Shown in pieces: positions 33,501 to 45,385 of a DNA stretch of 64,000 nt; positions within the stretch are counted from its first letter, which is position 1, and every line of letters begins with the position of its first letter. The position numbers and the translations under genes were made by a program. The stretch spans positions 11,097,201-11,161,200 of the forward strand of contig NC_092670.1 of assembly GCF_964355755.1 (NCBI RefSeq), in the 5' to 3' direction. The stretch comes from Antedon mediterranea (Eukaryota; Echinodermata; Crinoidea; Comatulida; Antedonidae). Under the pieces are notes generated by a model, which was not told the DNA's origin, ran no database searches, and worked only from the letters and a program-made list of their open reading frames with translations.

Positions 33501-35197
33501 ATCAGCATGCTCTCAACATACTGTCAGAGCAAGTGATTGGCAAAAAAGTGTACAAAAGTTTTATCATTCCAAACAAGTACACTGGAGAACTCATCGGAGT
33601 GGAGTACCTGTACAACCAGTCGAACAAAGTGCTCGAAACTCAATTTCCTGTCAAAACAGATACCATTTATGATGAAGACTTTGATGAAGAAATTTACACT
33701 TTTGATGTTGATGAAGGGTATGATGACAAGACTCAACCAGACTACAAACCACCTAAGCGTTGTTTTAAACCTCGAAATGCTAAAGAACCCTCACCACCCC
33801 AGCTGGAGCCCTTGCCTTCATGTGACGATAATGATGATGATGATGGTGAAGGAAAAGCAGCCCTTTTTGACACAGTGAGTTAAATTTGTATCATTAGCTT
33901 CTACCTCACAAATTTTGTTTCTGTTTTGAAATACAATGCACGAGTCTGATTATATATTTTGTTTTCATATTTTACAATTTAGGAACTTGAGGATTCCACT
34001 GGACCGGACAACATTCCAGGCTACGCCAAAGTTGAAGCCCTGGCAGACTACCTTATGCAGTTTAAGGAAGACAGTGGAGTGATAAGTCAAAGTCATGCTG
34101 AACATGTCGCAAAGTTGTGGAACAACCTGGATGCTTATGACAAAACCATTAAGCGCAAAGCACGGCATCAAGATTACCTGACGAAAGGCAGGTTCAAGAA
34201 AAGTAAAACTACTTCCGTAATACCTGGTGTCGAAAGCACTCGACGGTAAGGCAGTTTCCAGCGTTTTTTACTTTGTTGCATGATGTGTCTTAAATCTAAC
34301 TTGTTTCTTTGGTTTTTTTTTAAAAAGATGCTTCTTAGGTCAGAACACCGGGCCAGCTCAGTGGCCGGACTGCAATCGATATATGGAGTGCATTATTACA
34401 AAACTATGTGAAGCGTATCCATCTACCGTATCTATCGAAGGTAAACGTTTCCAGCGCTGGCCGCTCATTACCAAAGGCTACAAGAACATTCGTCGGAAAG
34501 TGCTGTCGAATGGACACCTGATGTTGTTTGCTAAGCTTCAGTTGATGGAGATAAATCGTACGACACTCATCCAGTGGTGAGTTTTTACTTGTTATTGATT
34601 GTTATTTTACGCTACAGTAAATACATTAAAGTTTTTAAATACTGTGTTTGATTTATTTTCAACAGGTACAACAGAACGTCAAAGAAGCAAGAGCGGCAAG
34701 TGTTGGAATCTGGCATCTCGGCAACAATACCCAAACTTGTCTCTGATAAAACCCTACTTGAACCTTTAACCAAGCCAGCGGTGCTAAACGTTCATACAAG
34801 CGCTCCATCTTTCACATTTGTCCTACCAAAAAACACTTCCGGCCTAGCGACTCTAGGAAACAGACCGTCGATCCCAGTTCCTGGCGAGATAGCAAAACCA
34901 CCACCGTCAGTCCCTGAGGCTAGCAGTACTCGTATTCCTAGAACTACCCTCTTGTACAGAAAACGAGTGGCTAAAGACATATCGGAAGGGAAACCGATCA
35001 AAATATACAAACCAAGAACGTCTGCGATTGTGTGCTCAAAGTGTAAGCAACCAAGATTAAATAAGAACCACACTCAGTACTATGGAAATTGGTATTGTGC
35101 TGCAACATCTGATGTGACTTTTAAAGAATGGAAATCGGCTATAGTTGCCATCCGTCGCCTTCATCAAGAGAGGAAAAAAAAGCAGCAAAAAGAATGA
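30596..35197 (+). CDS. DUF6729-like protein with transposase-like (DDE/RNase H-fold) features, eight exons
   Basis: Coding exons are 30596-31142, 31378-31449, 31564-32360, 32480-33275, 33375-33874, 33983-34245, 34328-34576 and 34666-35197. All have GT-AG borders with matching phases and total 3,756 nt (1,251 aa). The exon containing the ATG starts at 30575 after 'ttttgcag'. Exon 3 carries WYYPPQP and a four-cysteine site (CPRPEC and CSNCKQ, about 50 residues apart). LKIDSTKR at its end, YVDRDCC and DIWHFMRRI in exon 4, and TSLELFHLHLNRFIPG are arranged like the acidic residues of an RNase H-fold transposase. An acidic run (CDDNDDDDGEG) and a C-terminal CSKCKQ/WYC site follow. My match to DUF6729 is from memory of such proteins in fish and corals. 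Function is unknown; it may be a domesticated transposase. Confidence 0.85.
32427..32479 (+). other. Duplicated 3' splice site and decoy exon start
   Basis: Just before exon 4, the sequence T-tract + gcag + ATTGT(G/A)(A/G)GGAAGCT occurs twice, 49 bp apart. The upstream version leads into IVGKLSS and a TAA stop; the downstream one opens the real exon (IVRKLAG). Use of the first acceptor would truncate the protein. Confidence 0.75.
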
Positions 35198-36419
35198 TTC
35201 CAAATGATTGTTGTAGCCATGGATAGTTTTTATACTGTTTCGTATATCTTCAATTTTTATTTGTTCTGTGATTTTATATTCACTTTTTACAAAATATTTG
35301 TATTTTATGCAATTTGGCCATTGGGCCACCATATCTAATGGTATTCTGAATGTGCAGTAAAGTTAATAATAATAATAAAAAAAAAAAGTTTTTAATGCTG
35401 CCAAATCCAAAGAGCAATGATTAATGTTGTAAATTATTTTGTAATTTTTATAAATTACATTCAGTTTTAATTATTACATTATAATTTACATTATATCATT
35501 CATTGCACTTTGTATTTGAAGGTCCCAAGCCCTTACAAAAAAAGCAGAGGGGAAACTTTTGCAGTTGAGTGTACATTAAATGGTGAATTCTATATTCTTG
35601 TCAAGACTATTTCCTTAGTAGTGTAAATTCTCAACTATTTTATATTTATTTCAAGAGCAATTCCACTACAATTCATTTTGATGTGAATCAAATAATTCAT
35701 TCCACCAATTCTAATAATATATTTTGATAATAACTCATACTATAGAGGTTATTATCCAGTAACCTTCAGTTACTCCTCTTACAGTTACACATATCCTATG
35801 ATACCATGTGGCCTAGAAAAAAAGCCCCAGACAAAGTTAACGGTAATTTTGTCAAAATTTTTGAAAAAGGCTAACTTATCAAACTACTTGGAATATGGTT
35901 GGCCAATCAGAAGTCAGGGTGGGTTTTTGTAAATAGTTACATAGTATTTAACATATATATACAATTTTGATTGACAATTGTTCACACCCTAAAAACACAA
36001 CAAAAAACGTCTCGTCATATTAAAAGAACTAACAATTAATACAACATACATATTGTAGTCGAATTTACCGTGTTTTAAAAAACAAAATTCATGTACTGTA
36101 GTACAAGGATTTTTCGAAAATTGGATAAAAAAAATGTCGACTTTCTCAACTTTTAACAAAAAATTTAAGTCTTATTATTCTATTATTTAATATTTTTATT
36201 CATTTAATACATCGATCATGTGATAAACCCCTAAAATTGACAGTTTTTAGTATGCCGGTATTCAAAACAACCTCCTAGATTCTTGGGTCCCATTGGCCAA
36301 TTGTCTAGTTTCCTCATTATCTAATGACCCAGTCCAATTCAGTTTTAATGACCCCACATGGCTCTGTCCATTTCTTGTCCATTTATTTTTGCGTTCTTTA
36401 CCGTTTCGAGTGAGAAGAT
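35198..36419 (+). other. 3' UTR and non-coding sequence after the DUF6729-like gene
   Basis: An AATAAA lies at 35374-35379 inside an A-rich run, a plausible poly(A) signal or genomic A tract. Beyond it no gene, RNA or repeat array is evident until the hairpin satellite. Confidence 0.45.
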
Positions 36420-37368
36420 TGAGCTGTACCCTTAGTACAGGGTTTTGTTAAAAAATGGCCAAAATATAGACTTTTTAAATGTTGAGGTAACATGCGCAAA
36501 ACAAATTGTTCGAGTCTGCACATGCGCAGAACACATAATTCGATTCTGCGCATAACAATTATGCTATAGTAACCAGTTATGTGAAAAAATGAAAGAGTCG
36601 AAATTTGGCTAATTTCTCTGTAAAATACATTGATTTTTTGTCGAAAATGGCCAAAATATCGACAAATATGTTGAGGTAACATGCGCATTTATTCAATTCT
36701 GTGCATGCCCATTACGATATAGTAACCAGTTAGGCATATGTAAAAAAAATAAAAGGGTCAAACTTTGGCCAATTTTCGAAATTTTTCCTGTGCTATATAG
36801 TACACGGATTTTCTCGAAAATGGTCAAAATAACGACTTTAAAAAAATGTATGTTTATGCGCCGAACACACGATTCTGCGCATTCCAATTATGATATAGTA
36901 ACCAGTTATGTGAAAAATTAAAAGGCTCAAACTTTGGCCAATTTTAGAAAATTTCCAAAATATCGACTTTAACAGAATGATGCAGAACAAGTTGTTCGAT
37001 TCTGCACATGCGCCGAACACATGGTTCGATTCTGCGCATGTCAATCATGATATAGTAACCAGTTATGTAAAAAATGTTAAAGGGTCGAAATTTTGCTAAT
37101 TTTTGAAAATTTCCCTGTAGGCCTACTATAGTACAGTGTTTTTGCTCAAAATGGCCAAAATATAGACTTTTTAAAATGTTGAGGTAACATGCGCAGAACA
37201 AATTGTTCGAGTCTGCGCATGCCAATTATGATATAGTAACCAGTTATGTGAAAAAATAAAAGGGTCAAATTTGGCCAATTCTCGAAAATGGTCAAAATAT
37301 CGATTTTTGAAAATATGTTGAGGTACGTAACATGCGCAGAACACGTTATGTGATTCTGCGCATGCCTA
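36420..37368. repeat. Hairpin satellite, run 2
   Basis: About five to six diverged units of the same satellite as at 28.3-28.9 kb, with repeated 'gttgaggtaacatgcgcag', hairpin motif and 'gatatagtaaccagtta'. Short frames here are by-products of the repeat. Confidence 0.85.
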
Positions 37369-38694
37369 TTGATTGATTGATTCTTTTATTTTTCACACAA
37401 CATTCATAAAAATATAAATAAAAGATACAATAAAGTGTGAAAAACAGGATAACCACAAGCAAGCAAGCCTTTTATCTGTGGCACCCTAACTTAAAATATA
37501 AATTTACAAATATATTACAAAAATGTTTTCATCGAGTAAATAAATGAAGGAAAATACAACGTACTATAATATATATATATATATACATCAGTCTCAGAAT
37601 ATATACGAAAATGTAATTAATTAAGTTAAAGTTAGACATATTTTACAAATGTTGTTTTCGCAAAGATATATTGTTTCTTTATAACTATTAATGCATTTAT
37701 TTAGTAATAGTTTTTTAAATATTGATATATTTTCACTCTCTCTTATATTTCTTATAAGTTGATTCCATAGCTTAGGTCCTCTATATGCTATACTTTGCTG
37801 ACCCATATTAGTTGATTTTAGTTTTATACAATAATTGTCTTTATTTCGAGTGTTATATGTATGATAATTATCAAATAAACTGAATAAAGAATTAAAACAT
37901 TTTAGAATTTGTCGTTTTTGGTATTTAAACATAAAATTTAAAACACTGTTTTTATACAAATCAAATATATTAAATGTGCCCGTTTTCACAAAGAGCTGAG
38001 AAGAGGGATGATGAAAGTCTACCTTACAAATGATCCTAAGAGCTTTTTTCTGAAGCAATAGAAGGCGATCCAAATTGTCTTTGTTTCCCGCACCCCATAC
38101 AATAATACCATATGTCAACACTGGTAATATAAGTGTCTTGTATATGGTAAGTAACACTTCAGTAGATACTAATTTTTTTATATGACACATGGCACCAATT
38201 ATTGAGATGCTTTACAAAAAACTGCATTTGTATGGTGTCTAAAGTTCAGTTTCTCATCAATGATGACACCGAGAAATTTAGTATAATGGTACTCTATCTA
38301 TTGAAACTCTATTTATTGAAAGTAAAAATTGGGATGTGTCAATGTTGGTATTCTTTCCACTAAATAACATATACGTAGTCTTGGTTGTATTAATAGTTAA
38401 TCTATTAGTTTTACACCATTTCTCAATTTTATTTAGTTCATTTGTCATTATTGTAAAGGCAGTGACGATATCATTGTGTTGTAAAAACATATTCGTATCA
38501 TCTGCAAACATTATTAAATCAACGACATTACTTACAGAAAACATGTCATTTATGAAAATCAAAAACAGCAGGGGTCCAAGGATTGACCCTTGTGGAACGC
38601 CTTGTTTTATTATTTTGGTTACAGACTGACACTTCCCAATTTGTACGAATTGTTGTCTTTCTCTAAGGTAACTTCGGTACCAATCAAGAACCAT
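37369..38694 (-). mobile_element. 5'-truncated LINE inserted in the hairpin satellite
   Basis: Minus-strand frames encode VLDWYRSYLRERQQFVQIG, QGVPQGSILGPLLFLIFIND, MFADDTN and WCKTNRLTINTTKT, and after a short disrupted stretch TYGIIVWGAG, LLLLQKKALRII and YRGPKLWNQL. These are the reverse transcriptase palm, thumb and C-terminal segment of a CR1-like LINE. The 3' end shows an ATTG/AATC tandem tail at about 37369-37381. Satellite sequence continues on both sides. Confidence 0.85.
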
Positions 38695-39107
38695 GATATA
38701 TGATATAAAATCATGACAAAAAAAAGTGTCGAAATTTTGCTAATTTTTAAAAATTTCCCTATATGGTACAGGGATTTTTTTTCGAAAATGGCCAAAATAT
38801 CAACTTTAAAATGTTGAGGTAACATGCACAGAGTTTTTTGATTCTGCACATGCGGAGAACACATGGTTCGATTCTGCGCATGTCAATTATGATATAGTAA
38901 CCAGTTATGTAAAAAAATAAAAGGGTCGAAATTTGGCAAAATTTTGAAAATTTCCCTGTACTATATAGTACAGGGTTTTTGTTAAAAAATGGCCAAAATA
39001 TAGACTTTTTAAAATGTTGAGGTAACATGAGCAGAACAAATTGTTCGAGTCTGCACATGCGCAGAACACATAATTCGATTCTGCGCATAACAATTATTGA
39101 AATATAT
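38695..39107. repeat. Hairpin satellite, run 3
   Basis: Two to three units of the satellite between the LINE insertion and SINE copy 2. Confidence 0.8.
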
Positions 39108-39411
39108 ATATTTATACTGGGTAACCTCTTCAGTCAAAGACTGGTCTCCCAGAGGGCCCAGTTGGTGATCAGTGGCTGTGATATACTAATACACCGGGGT
39201 AACCCCCTACTCGTCTCAAAAGATGTACTAGGTTCTTTAAAGTGCACACGAGCTAGATATGTACACTGGACCTACGGTTTATAGTCCTTATCCGAGAAGA
39301 CTTGTTCTACCACCAGAACCATGGAGTGAGTGAGCCTCGAACCCATGCCAATGTTATGGCTACGTAATTACGGTTCCACTGTCTTAACCGCTCGACCACT
39401 CACTCACTTGT
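39108..39411 (-). mobile_element. tRNA-derived SINE, family 2, copy 2
   Basis: Same body as copy 1, with head (CGAGCGGTTAAGACAGTGG, minus strand) and 'cccagtataaa' end. It interrupts a satellite unit between 'gcataacaattat' and 'ttatggtaactagtta'. Confidence 0.8.
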
Positions 39412-41200
39412 TATGGTAACTAGTTATGTGAAAAAATAAAAGAGTCGAAATTTGACTAATTTATATGTACTATAATACAGGGATTTTTTCGAAAATGACC
39501 AAAATAACGACTTAAAAAAAATGTTGAGGTAACATGCGCAGAATGAAAATGGCCAAAATATCAACTTTTAAAGTATGTTAAGGTAACATGCCTAGCAATC
39601 GGTTGCATGGATTTTTAAGGGGATGCCCAAGAATCCATAATAAAATAATAATAATATAATAATACCGTAATAATAATTGTCTCTAGCGCTACGACCACAA
39701 GGCTCGAAACAATGTGGAAATTATGTCATTCCTTATGCTATGCGAAAGAGAGATTAGATGGCTTTTCAGCAACTGTTTGAAGACGTCAATAGAATTGGCA
39801 TTCTTGATTGATTGTGGAAGAGAATTCCATAAGGATGGAGCTGAGCAGGAGAATGACCGGTCAGCAAAAGTATGCCTGCATGTTCTTGGTTGCAATAGTC
39901 GAGCATCTGAAAAAGGGGCGGGGTTTTCGGACACCGAGAATTAGAGTCACAGTACCCCTGCCCCAACAATGGTGGGGTCTAAGGCAAAGCGAATTTTGTA
40001 ATTGTAGCCTACTTTTTCCTCCGGTAAAACACATCGACTAACAATAGGAACAGCTTTTTACTCGGGGTACCCGAGTCTAGGACTCTCTCATCTTCTCCTC
40101 TTCCATCCGACACTATTGAGTAAAAAGTGAGATTTATAATGTACTACTCCTCCCTTATTCGTTCTAGAATTGAGCTGGGATTTGGCATGAATATACTACA
40201 GGGACATGTCCTCAAAGCTATAGAGCCGGATTTTTTAATTTCAAACCGGATGCAGCCATATGACGTCTCGAAGATGGTACCGTATAGCCGTATAAACTAT
40301 TGGAAGCGAGATTATTGATGTGTATGTGACGTCACATCCCGTCTTATGACGTCATTACAGCTTCTTTTGCTGTACCCCGAGTATATTGCACATTCGTGCT
40401 TGTTAAAAGTATATATTGAGGTAACATGTGCATACCACATTATTTGATTCTGCGAATGTCATTATGTCATTTATAAATATAACTTGTTACCATGAGATGA
40501 TACTAACATTTACATGTACATATACAGCAACATTAGTGAATAATATTCAGTTTTAAAAAGTTGGAAATTTGGCCAAAAAAAATCTAAGCGGGTTTATAAT
40601 ATGATCAAAGCAATTTGTTACTTTAAATTAAAAAACTGTTGAAACAGTGTAGTTTGTATGAATAAATTCAACTGAATGGTAGACGTTTATTAAATCTATG
40701 TGACATGCTATATTAAATATCAAATGCAAGTAAATATATTATAATCCGTCACAGTAAGTTCAATAAAAAATCAAGCTAGTAGTAGTAAATAAATTTTGTT
40801 TGGAAAACTATTCCTGGTAAACAGAAATACTAACACACACACAATCTATATTATATAAAATATTAGTCTTAAATAATTAATAATGGGATGTAATTAATAC
40901 TTTATTTACAATTTTAAAAGTGGACGGAACCTCTAACAGTTTACAGTCTAATATCAGCACAGGTTTAAGGTACTTCTTGGTCATAGTTTTGGTAGTAGAA
41001 TAAATCTTCTCGAATAAGGGAGGCCAATAGCGTAGAGAAGTTATCCATTACACGACAATATGAATTCATGTCAGCGGATGGGACCGCTTTTATTATTATA
41101 CAGTATAGTAATTATATACTACCATCGATCTCCATACTCTCCAAATACTGGACTCTCCGAAAACCTGAAACTCCTCCAAACACTATACTTTTCTTGAGGT
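39412..41200. repeat. Segmental duplication, block Y copy 1
   Basis: From the satellite through 'gcaatcggttgcatgg', 'ggtacccgagtctagg', 'gatgcagccatatgacgtctc' and 'gcgtagagaagt', the order and near-identical sequence match 57880-59870. The two copies differ by a roughly 200-bp LINE-tail segment present here only and a SINE present in the other copy only. Confidence 0.85.
39640..39960 (-). pseudogene. LINE C-terminal tail fragment
   Basis: The minus strand encodes FADRSFSCSAPSLWNSLPQS and SIDVFKQLLKSHL, the conserved C-terminal tail of CR1/jockey-type LINE reverse transcriptases. A shortened version, missing about 200 bp, is at 58110-58240. Confidence 0.75.
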
Positions 41201-41415
41201 CCAAAAAAAGTATATAAATAGGCCTACATGGGTGTGTGTGTGTTTGTGTGTACGTATATATCTATATTTTGTTACGTTAGTTGTTAAAGAAATTTTAAGC
41301 TCAAATAATATCTGGTTAAATGTACATAAAACAAATATGTGTAACAGAAATAAAATGGCCAAATACAAAATTATCACAAAAGTTTAACTATTTATTTGAC
41401 GTAACAACAGTTTAA

Positions 41416-41573
41416 GCCTAGTTCCCACTAGGACACAACGCAAGGACGTAAGACGCAACGCAGGCAAATTGACCAATCAAAAGCAATGGATTATTCGAAC
41501 TGTCGCTTGTGATTGGTCAATTCCCTTGTGTTGCGGATTACATCCTTGCGTTGCGTCCTAGTGGGAACCAAGC
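41416..41573. mobile_element. 158-bp inverted-repeat MITE with TTTAA target duplication
   Basis: The ends 'gcctagttcccactagga' and 'tcctagtgggaaccaagc' are inverted copies, and internal 'caacgcaaggac'/'atccttgcgttgcgtcc' and 'attgaccaat'/'attggtcaat' also pair. TTTAA occurs on both sides (41411-41415 and 41574-41578). Related fragments appear near 27130-27230 and 27930-27995. It has no coding capacity. Confidence 0.75.
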
Positions 41574-41578
41574 TTTAA

Positions 41579-41645
41579 CTACTAACGTAACAAAATTTAA
41601 CCACTAACAAAATTTAACCACAACGTAACAAAATTTAACCACTAA
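41579..41645. repeat. Minisatellite 'taacaaaatttaaccacta', left part
   Basis: Three units of an approximately 21-bp repeat (acgtaacaaaatttaacc). It continues at 43138-43240, so the element at 41646-43137 was inserted into it. Confidence 0.7.
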
Positions 41646-43137
41646 AGGCTGGTTTCCTGTCGACGTAAGAAGTCGAATTTTGCAACGATTCTTGCGTTTC
41701 ATACGTTTCTTACGTCTCTTACGAAAGTTGAGAAAAAATTGACGTAGTTGGCGTTAGTCAAGATCGTGTCGGGCCGCAGAAAAAACATCTGTAGTTATGC
41801 TGCTCCCGAAAGTTGAAATTTTAGCTGTGAAACACACGTCGTATGCTTACGTTGATTTTAGTGTTGTTATGAAAGTTGAAATTTTTTTCTTACGTCGGTC
41901 AGATTTATGACGTATTTGAAACAACATCTCTGATTGGTGTTTCTTTTTAGAGCGGGTTTTATCATTTTTCGCGCGAAATGTTGAATGATGTTATTGTAGG
42001 CCTACCTGTAGCTACTCAGCATCAGTGTCAGTGCAACTCAGCATCAGTGTCAGTGCAGCACACCAATATATTATTTTTAGTAGATAGGCTAGGCCCTAGT
42101 ATTAGTAATAATACTTAATTAATACTGTACTAATAGGAATTGATTTGACCAAAATCTAATCAAACTAGCCTATAAGAAGCCTAGGCTAGTAGGCCTATGT
42201 ATTATTGTATGAATCAAAATATGAATGAATTATACTGGCCCTTTAGGCCTAGCCTTAAATAGTTTTCAAAATTAAAAAAAGGCAAATCATTTCGGGATTC
42301 CTATTATTATTAGACCTACCTAGGCCATAGGCTAGGCCTTTGCCTATGGGCCCAGGCATACTCTAATCGAGCATGAGATAGTACTACCGCAGTGAGATAT
42401 CCATTATTTACAGGCCTATAATAAGAATAAATTTAACAAAACAATATAAATTATACAAAATCAAGCAAACAATTTTTTTTTAAAGTTACATAATAATATT
42501 ATATTGCTTACAAAGGGGCTTTCTATATCTTATCTTGTTGCAAATGTTCATTTTCGTGACGTTTCTACCGATGCTGATTGTTTATTGCACGTCCATAAAT
42601 AAGAGTATTAGATTTTGATATGAGTTGTAAACTCCCTGATTAGAACATTATTAGGCCTATATTGAAACTACTGTGCATTTGTAAAGTATGTACAACATCG
42701 TAAAGTGGGCTAAAATTATAGTAGTAAATACATACAAATGTTATTGTCCGGCTTTATTTCACTATAAGGACATACACATTACGTCATAACTCTTGTCGCT
42801 CATTGGTTGCTTGTTACGATTGCGCTTACGTCTCTTGCGAAAGTTGACTTCAAGTCAACTTTCGTAAGAGACGTAAGAAACGTGACGCAAGGGCGTTCAT
42901 TCAAGCGTAAGATCAAAAATCCCGGTTTCCTGTAAAATCGGAAGAAAACGTCGTAACGCAACAATTGTTAGGTCATCGGTTTCCTGTAAAATCGTTTGTC
43001 GTTACCATTTTTCTTACGTTGCGTCGATTTTGTAAATTTTCGATCGTAATCGGTTTCCTGTAAAATCCGCATTTCTTACGACAAATCGACGTAGTCGCAA
43101 CAAAAGTGATGTTCTTACGTCGACAGGAAACCAGCCT
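41646..43137. mobile_element. 1.5-kb non-autonomous element with Harbinger-like TAA target duplication
   Basis: The terminal repeats AGGCTGGTTTCCTGTCGACG and their complement at the right end are flanked by TAA on both sides (41643-41645 and 43138-43140). The subterminal motif 'cggtttcctgtaaaatc' is repeated near the right end, and 'cttacgtctcttacgaaag' recurs inverted inside. A 3-bp TWA duplication is the hallmark of PIF/Harbinger elements. No transposase frame is visible. Confidence 0.7.
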
Positions 43138-43240
43138 TAACGTAACCAAATCCGCTAACGTAACCAAATTTAACCACTAACGTAACAAACTTCATTAACC
43201 ACTAACGTAACAAACTTTATTAACCACTTGCGTAACAACA
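43138..43240. repeat. Minisatellite 'cactaacgtaacaaa', right part
   Basis: Continuation of the array seen at 41579-41645 after the inserted element. Confidence 0.7.
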
Positions 43241-43399
43241 GTAGAAAATGAGATATGTTTGGATACAGACTATTCTGTATTTTTTTACGGAAAAATTCTT
43301 TTAAGTTGGAAATCTGAGACTTTTTTGTTCAAGTTCCGCTGTAATCCTGTATGTTTTTTACAAACCTATATTTAAATGTGTGCAAATACATCTCTTTAC

Positions 43400-43672
43400 T
43401 TAGCTATCAGTCTCCACCTTTCGTAAAGCGACCAACTTTCACAAACAGCCATCTCGTAAGTGACCACCTCCCTAAAACGACCATACATCGTAAGCGACCA
43501 CCCTCATTAACGACCACCTCTCTTAAGGGACCGCTTCTCATAATCAAACACCTCGTAACGACCACCTCTCGTAAGTGACCACCTCTCTTAAACGACCATA
43601 ATCTCTCTTAAGGGACCGCTTATTGACATAATTGACCACCTCTCGTAAGGGACCGCCTCTTAAACAAAAAAT
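43400..43672. repeat. Degenerate 'gaccacctctcgtaagt' minisatellite
   Basis: Irregular tandem units of about 20 bp (cgaccacctctcgtaag, ggaccgcctctta and similar) recur about a dozen times. Confidence 0.75.
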
Positions 43673-44220
43673 ATGTTGAGTTTTTAAAAGATTTCTTAAA
43701 CATTTTCTCCTGTTATTACGTTAGTGGTTAAATTTTCTGGTTAACATTCAACTTGTTGCAACATATCCCCGGGTATAGTCTCAGCACTGACTTTTGGCCA
43801 CTTCAGATGAGTTTTTACAATAAATGCTTACCAGTTTTTTTTCATAAACCATGGTTTACCCGGGTATAGTCCCATCCTCCAAAGTCGGCCCAACTTCGTG
43901 TTTTAGCGGAATGAAATTATAACAGAGGATATACGGTTATAATAATAAATGGTCATTGTTAAAAGTATTATAACAATTAAAATAATAATAAATCAATACA
44001 ATTAAATAAACATCTCAGTTTTTTTTTGGGACAATATTTGATTATTCATTTTATAACATTTGGATTAAGTAAGCCTTTTAATGATAAGGCCATAATGTAT
44101 AATAGCTATAAGGAACAAAATAGGAATCTATCCTTATTGCTATTATTCATAAGTCAAATAATAATTACTACCTGTGCCATCATGTGTACCTGGTGTAAGG
44201 TTTGAATCATGAAAACTCTC

Positions 44221-44477
44221 TTATGGGACTCTTTTAATCATCATCACTGTCTTCTTGAGACTGTAGTAGTAGTTTTTATTATGGAAAGTTAACCAGGTGA
44301 TGCCAGTGTTACTATATGTACCTGGTGTAAGGTAAAGGCCATTCAGGTTTGAAAAATAACAGATATCATACCACCAACCACCTTTGTATTGCTCAGCACA
44401 GTTATTACCGCTTTTCTTATCATTGTCTCTATCATACGTTGTAAATTGTTGACCATTGTGGTATGCCAATGAATCAT
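44221..44477 (-). CDS. PAN-fibrinogen lectin gene C, exon 4 (C-terminal half of FReD)
   Basis: The exon encodes DSLAYHNGQQFTTYDRDND, then [28 protein letters not shown] and a C-terminal KKTVMMIKRVP before TAA. DRDND is the calcium-loop motif and CYFSNLNG lines the ligand pocket. Compared with gene B, YNSCYDSN has become YDICYFSN, so ligand preference may differ. The acceptor is 'tttgtttag', phase 1. A short partial duplicate of 'cctggtgtaaggtttgaatcatg' lies just downstream at about 44185-44210. Confidence 0.9.
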
Positions 44478-44699
44478 CTAAACAAACAAAATCTTTAGTT
44501 TACTTAATAAATATTGAATTTATTTGTTTTTATTTGTATTATAAATAAAAGATATTTATGAAAGAGAATATAATAAAAAAAAATATAACCTACAAAAATA
44601 AATTTTTTCTCAAAATATCAGTATCAATAGAACACCTGAAATGTGTTTATAATGTAATATAATGATATACTTTTATAATTAAGAAATCGACCTTTGTAT

Positions 44700-45385
44700 C
44701 AGAATTCAAATAAGTTCACAAACTTGACCCAGAAAGTCCAGAGGAGAGTTTGTCCAGATGTTTCAAAAGTACATTTAGTCAATTTAGCTCATAATTAAAT
44801 CCCAAAAGTAAACAGTTTATTTGACCTCTCTAACTGTTCCCATCGTAAAACAATTAGATTTGACAGTTTTAAGCAAAGATTCGACAGGGCCAATTCATCA
44901 TTGTAACCTCCCCAGATAAGATCAATCACTCCCACTTAAACACCCCTGGATCAACTTAGGACCAATCGTTACCCTCACAGATGACGTAGTGACATATGCA
45001 AATGAACCGAAGCCAATATACCCCCAAGTTTCAGAAGAGCCCAAACACACCTTACAGCCACCTCACGGAGCACACACTTTACAGCCACCTCACGGAGCAC
45101 ACACCTTACATGGGCCTTACAGCCACCTCACGGAGCACACACCTCACAGCCACTTCTTCAGAAGCAGACCTACACACTTCACATCTCACCGACAGCATCA
45201 CTGATCCTCCATTCCTTATCCTTAGTCAGTTAGTTAGCTGTATCATTATTATCGTATCAAGTATTATACTGAATAAACAATATATGTATTACGACAGTTA
45301 AGCGAGTAAGAGTCTTCATTACAAGTCAGTACCTCAACAACACTCACACTATATTACATGGTGGAAGACCCGGGCATCATGAAGG
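44700..45385 (+). mobile_element. Possible LTR with primer-binding site
   Basis: A TATA-like 'ctgaataaacaatatatg' and a stretch ending 'cactatattaca' are followed directly by 'tggtggaagacccgggc', which resembles the primer-binding region after the 5' LTR of Ty3/gypsy elements. I cannot place the 5' LTR boundary and see no gag-pol. A 27-bp tandem repeat ('cagccacctcacggagcacac', four copies) lies at about 45050-45160. Confidence 0.4.

Noticed and set aside
31543-33878. Overlapping frames on both strands of the DUF6729-like gene
   Set aside because: They are shadows of the spliced gene, which has consistent phases and recognisable motifs.
44989-45301. Histidine/proline-rich repeat frames
   Set aside because: They arise from a 27-bp tandem repeat within a probable LTR-like segment and show no conserved domain.
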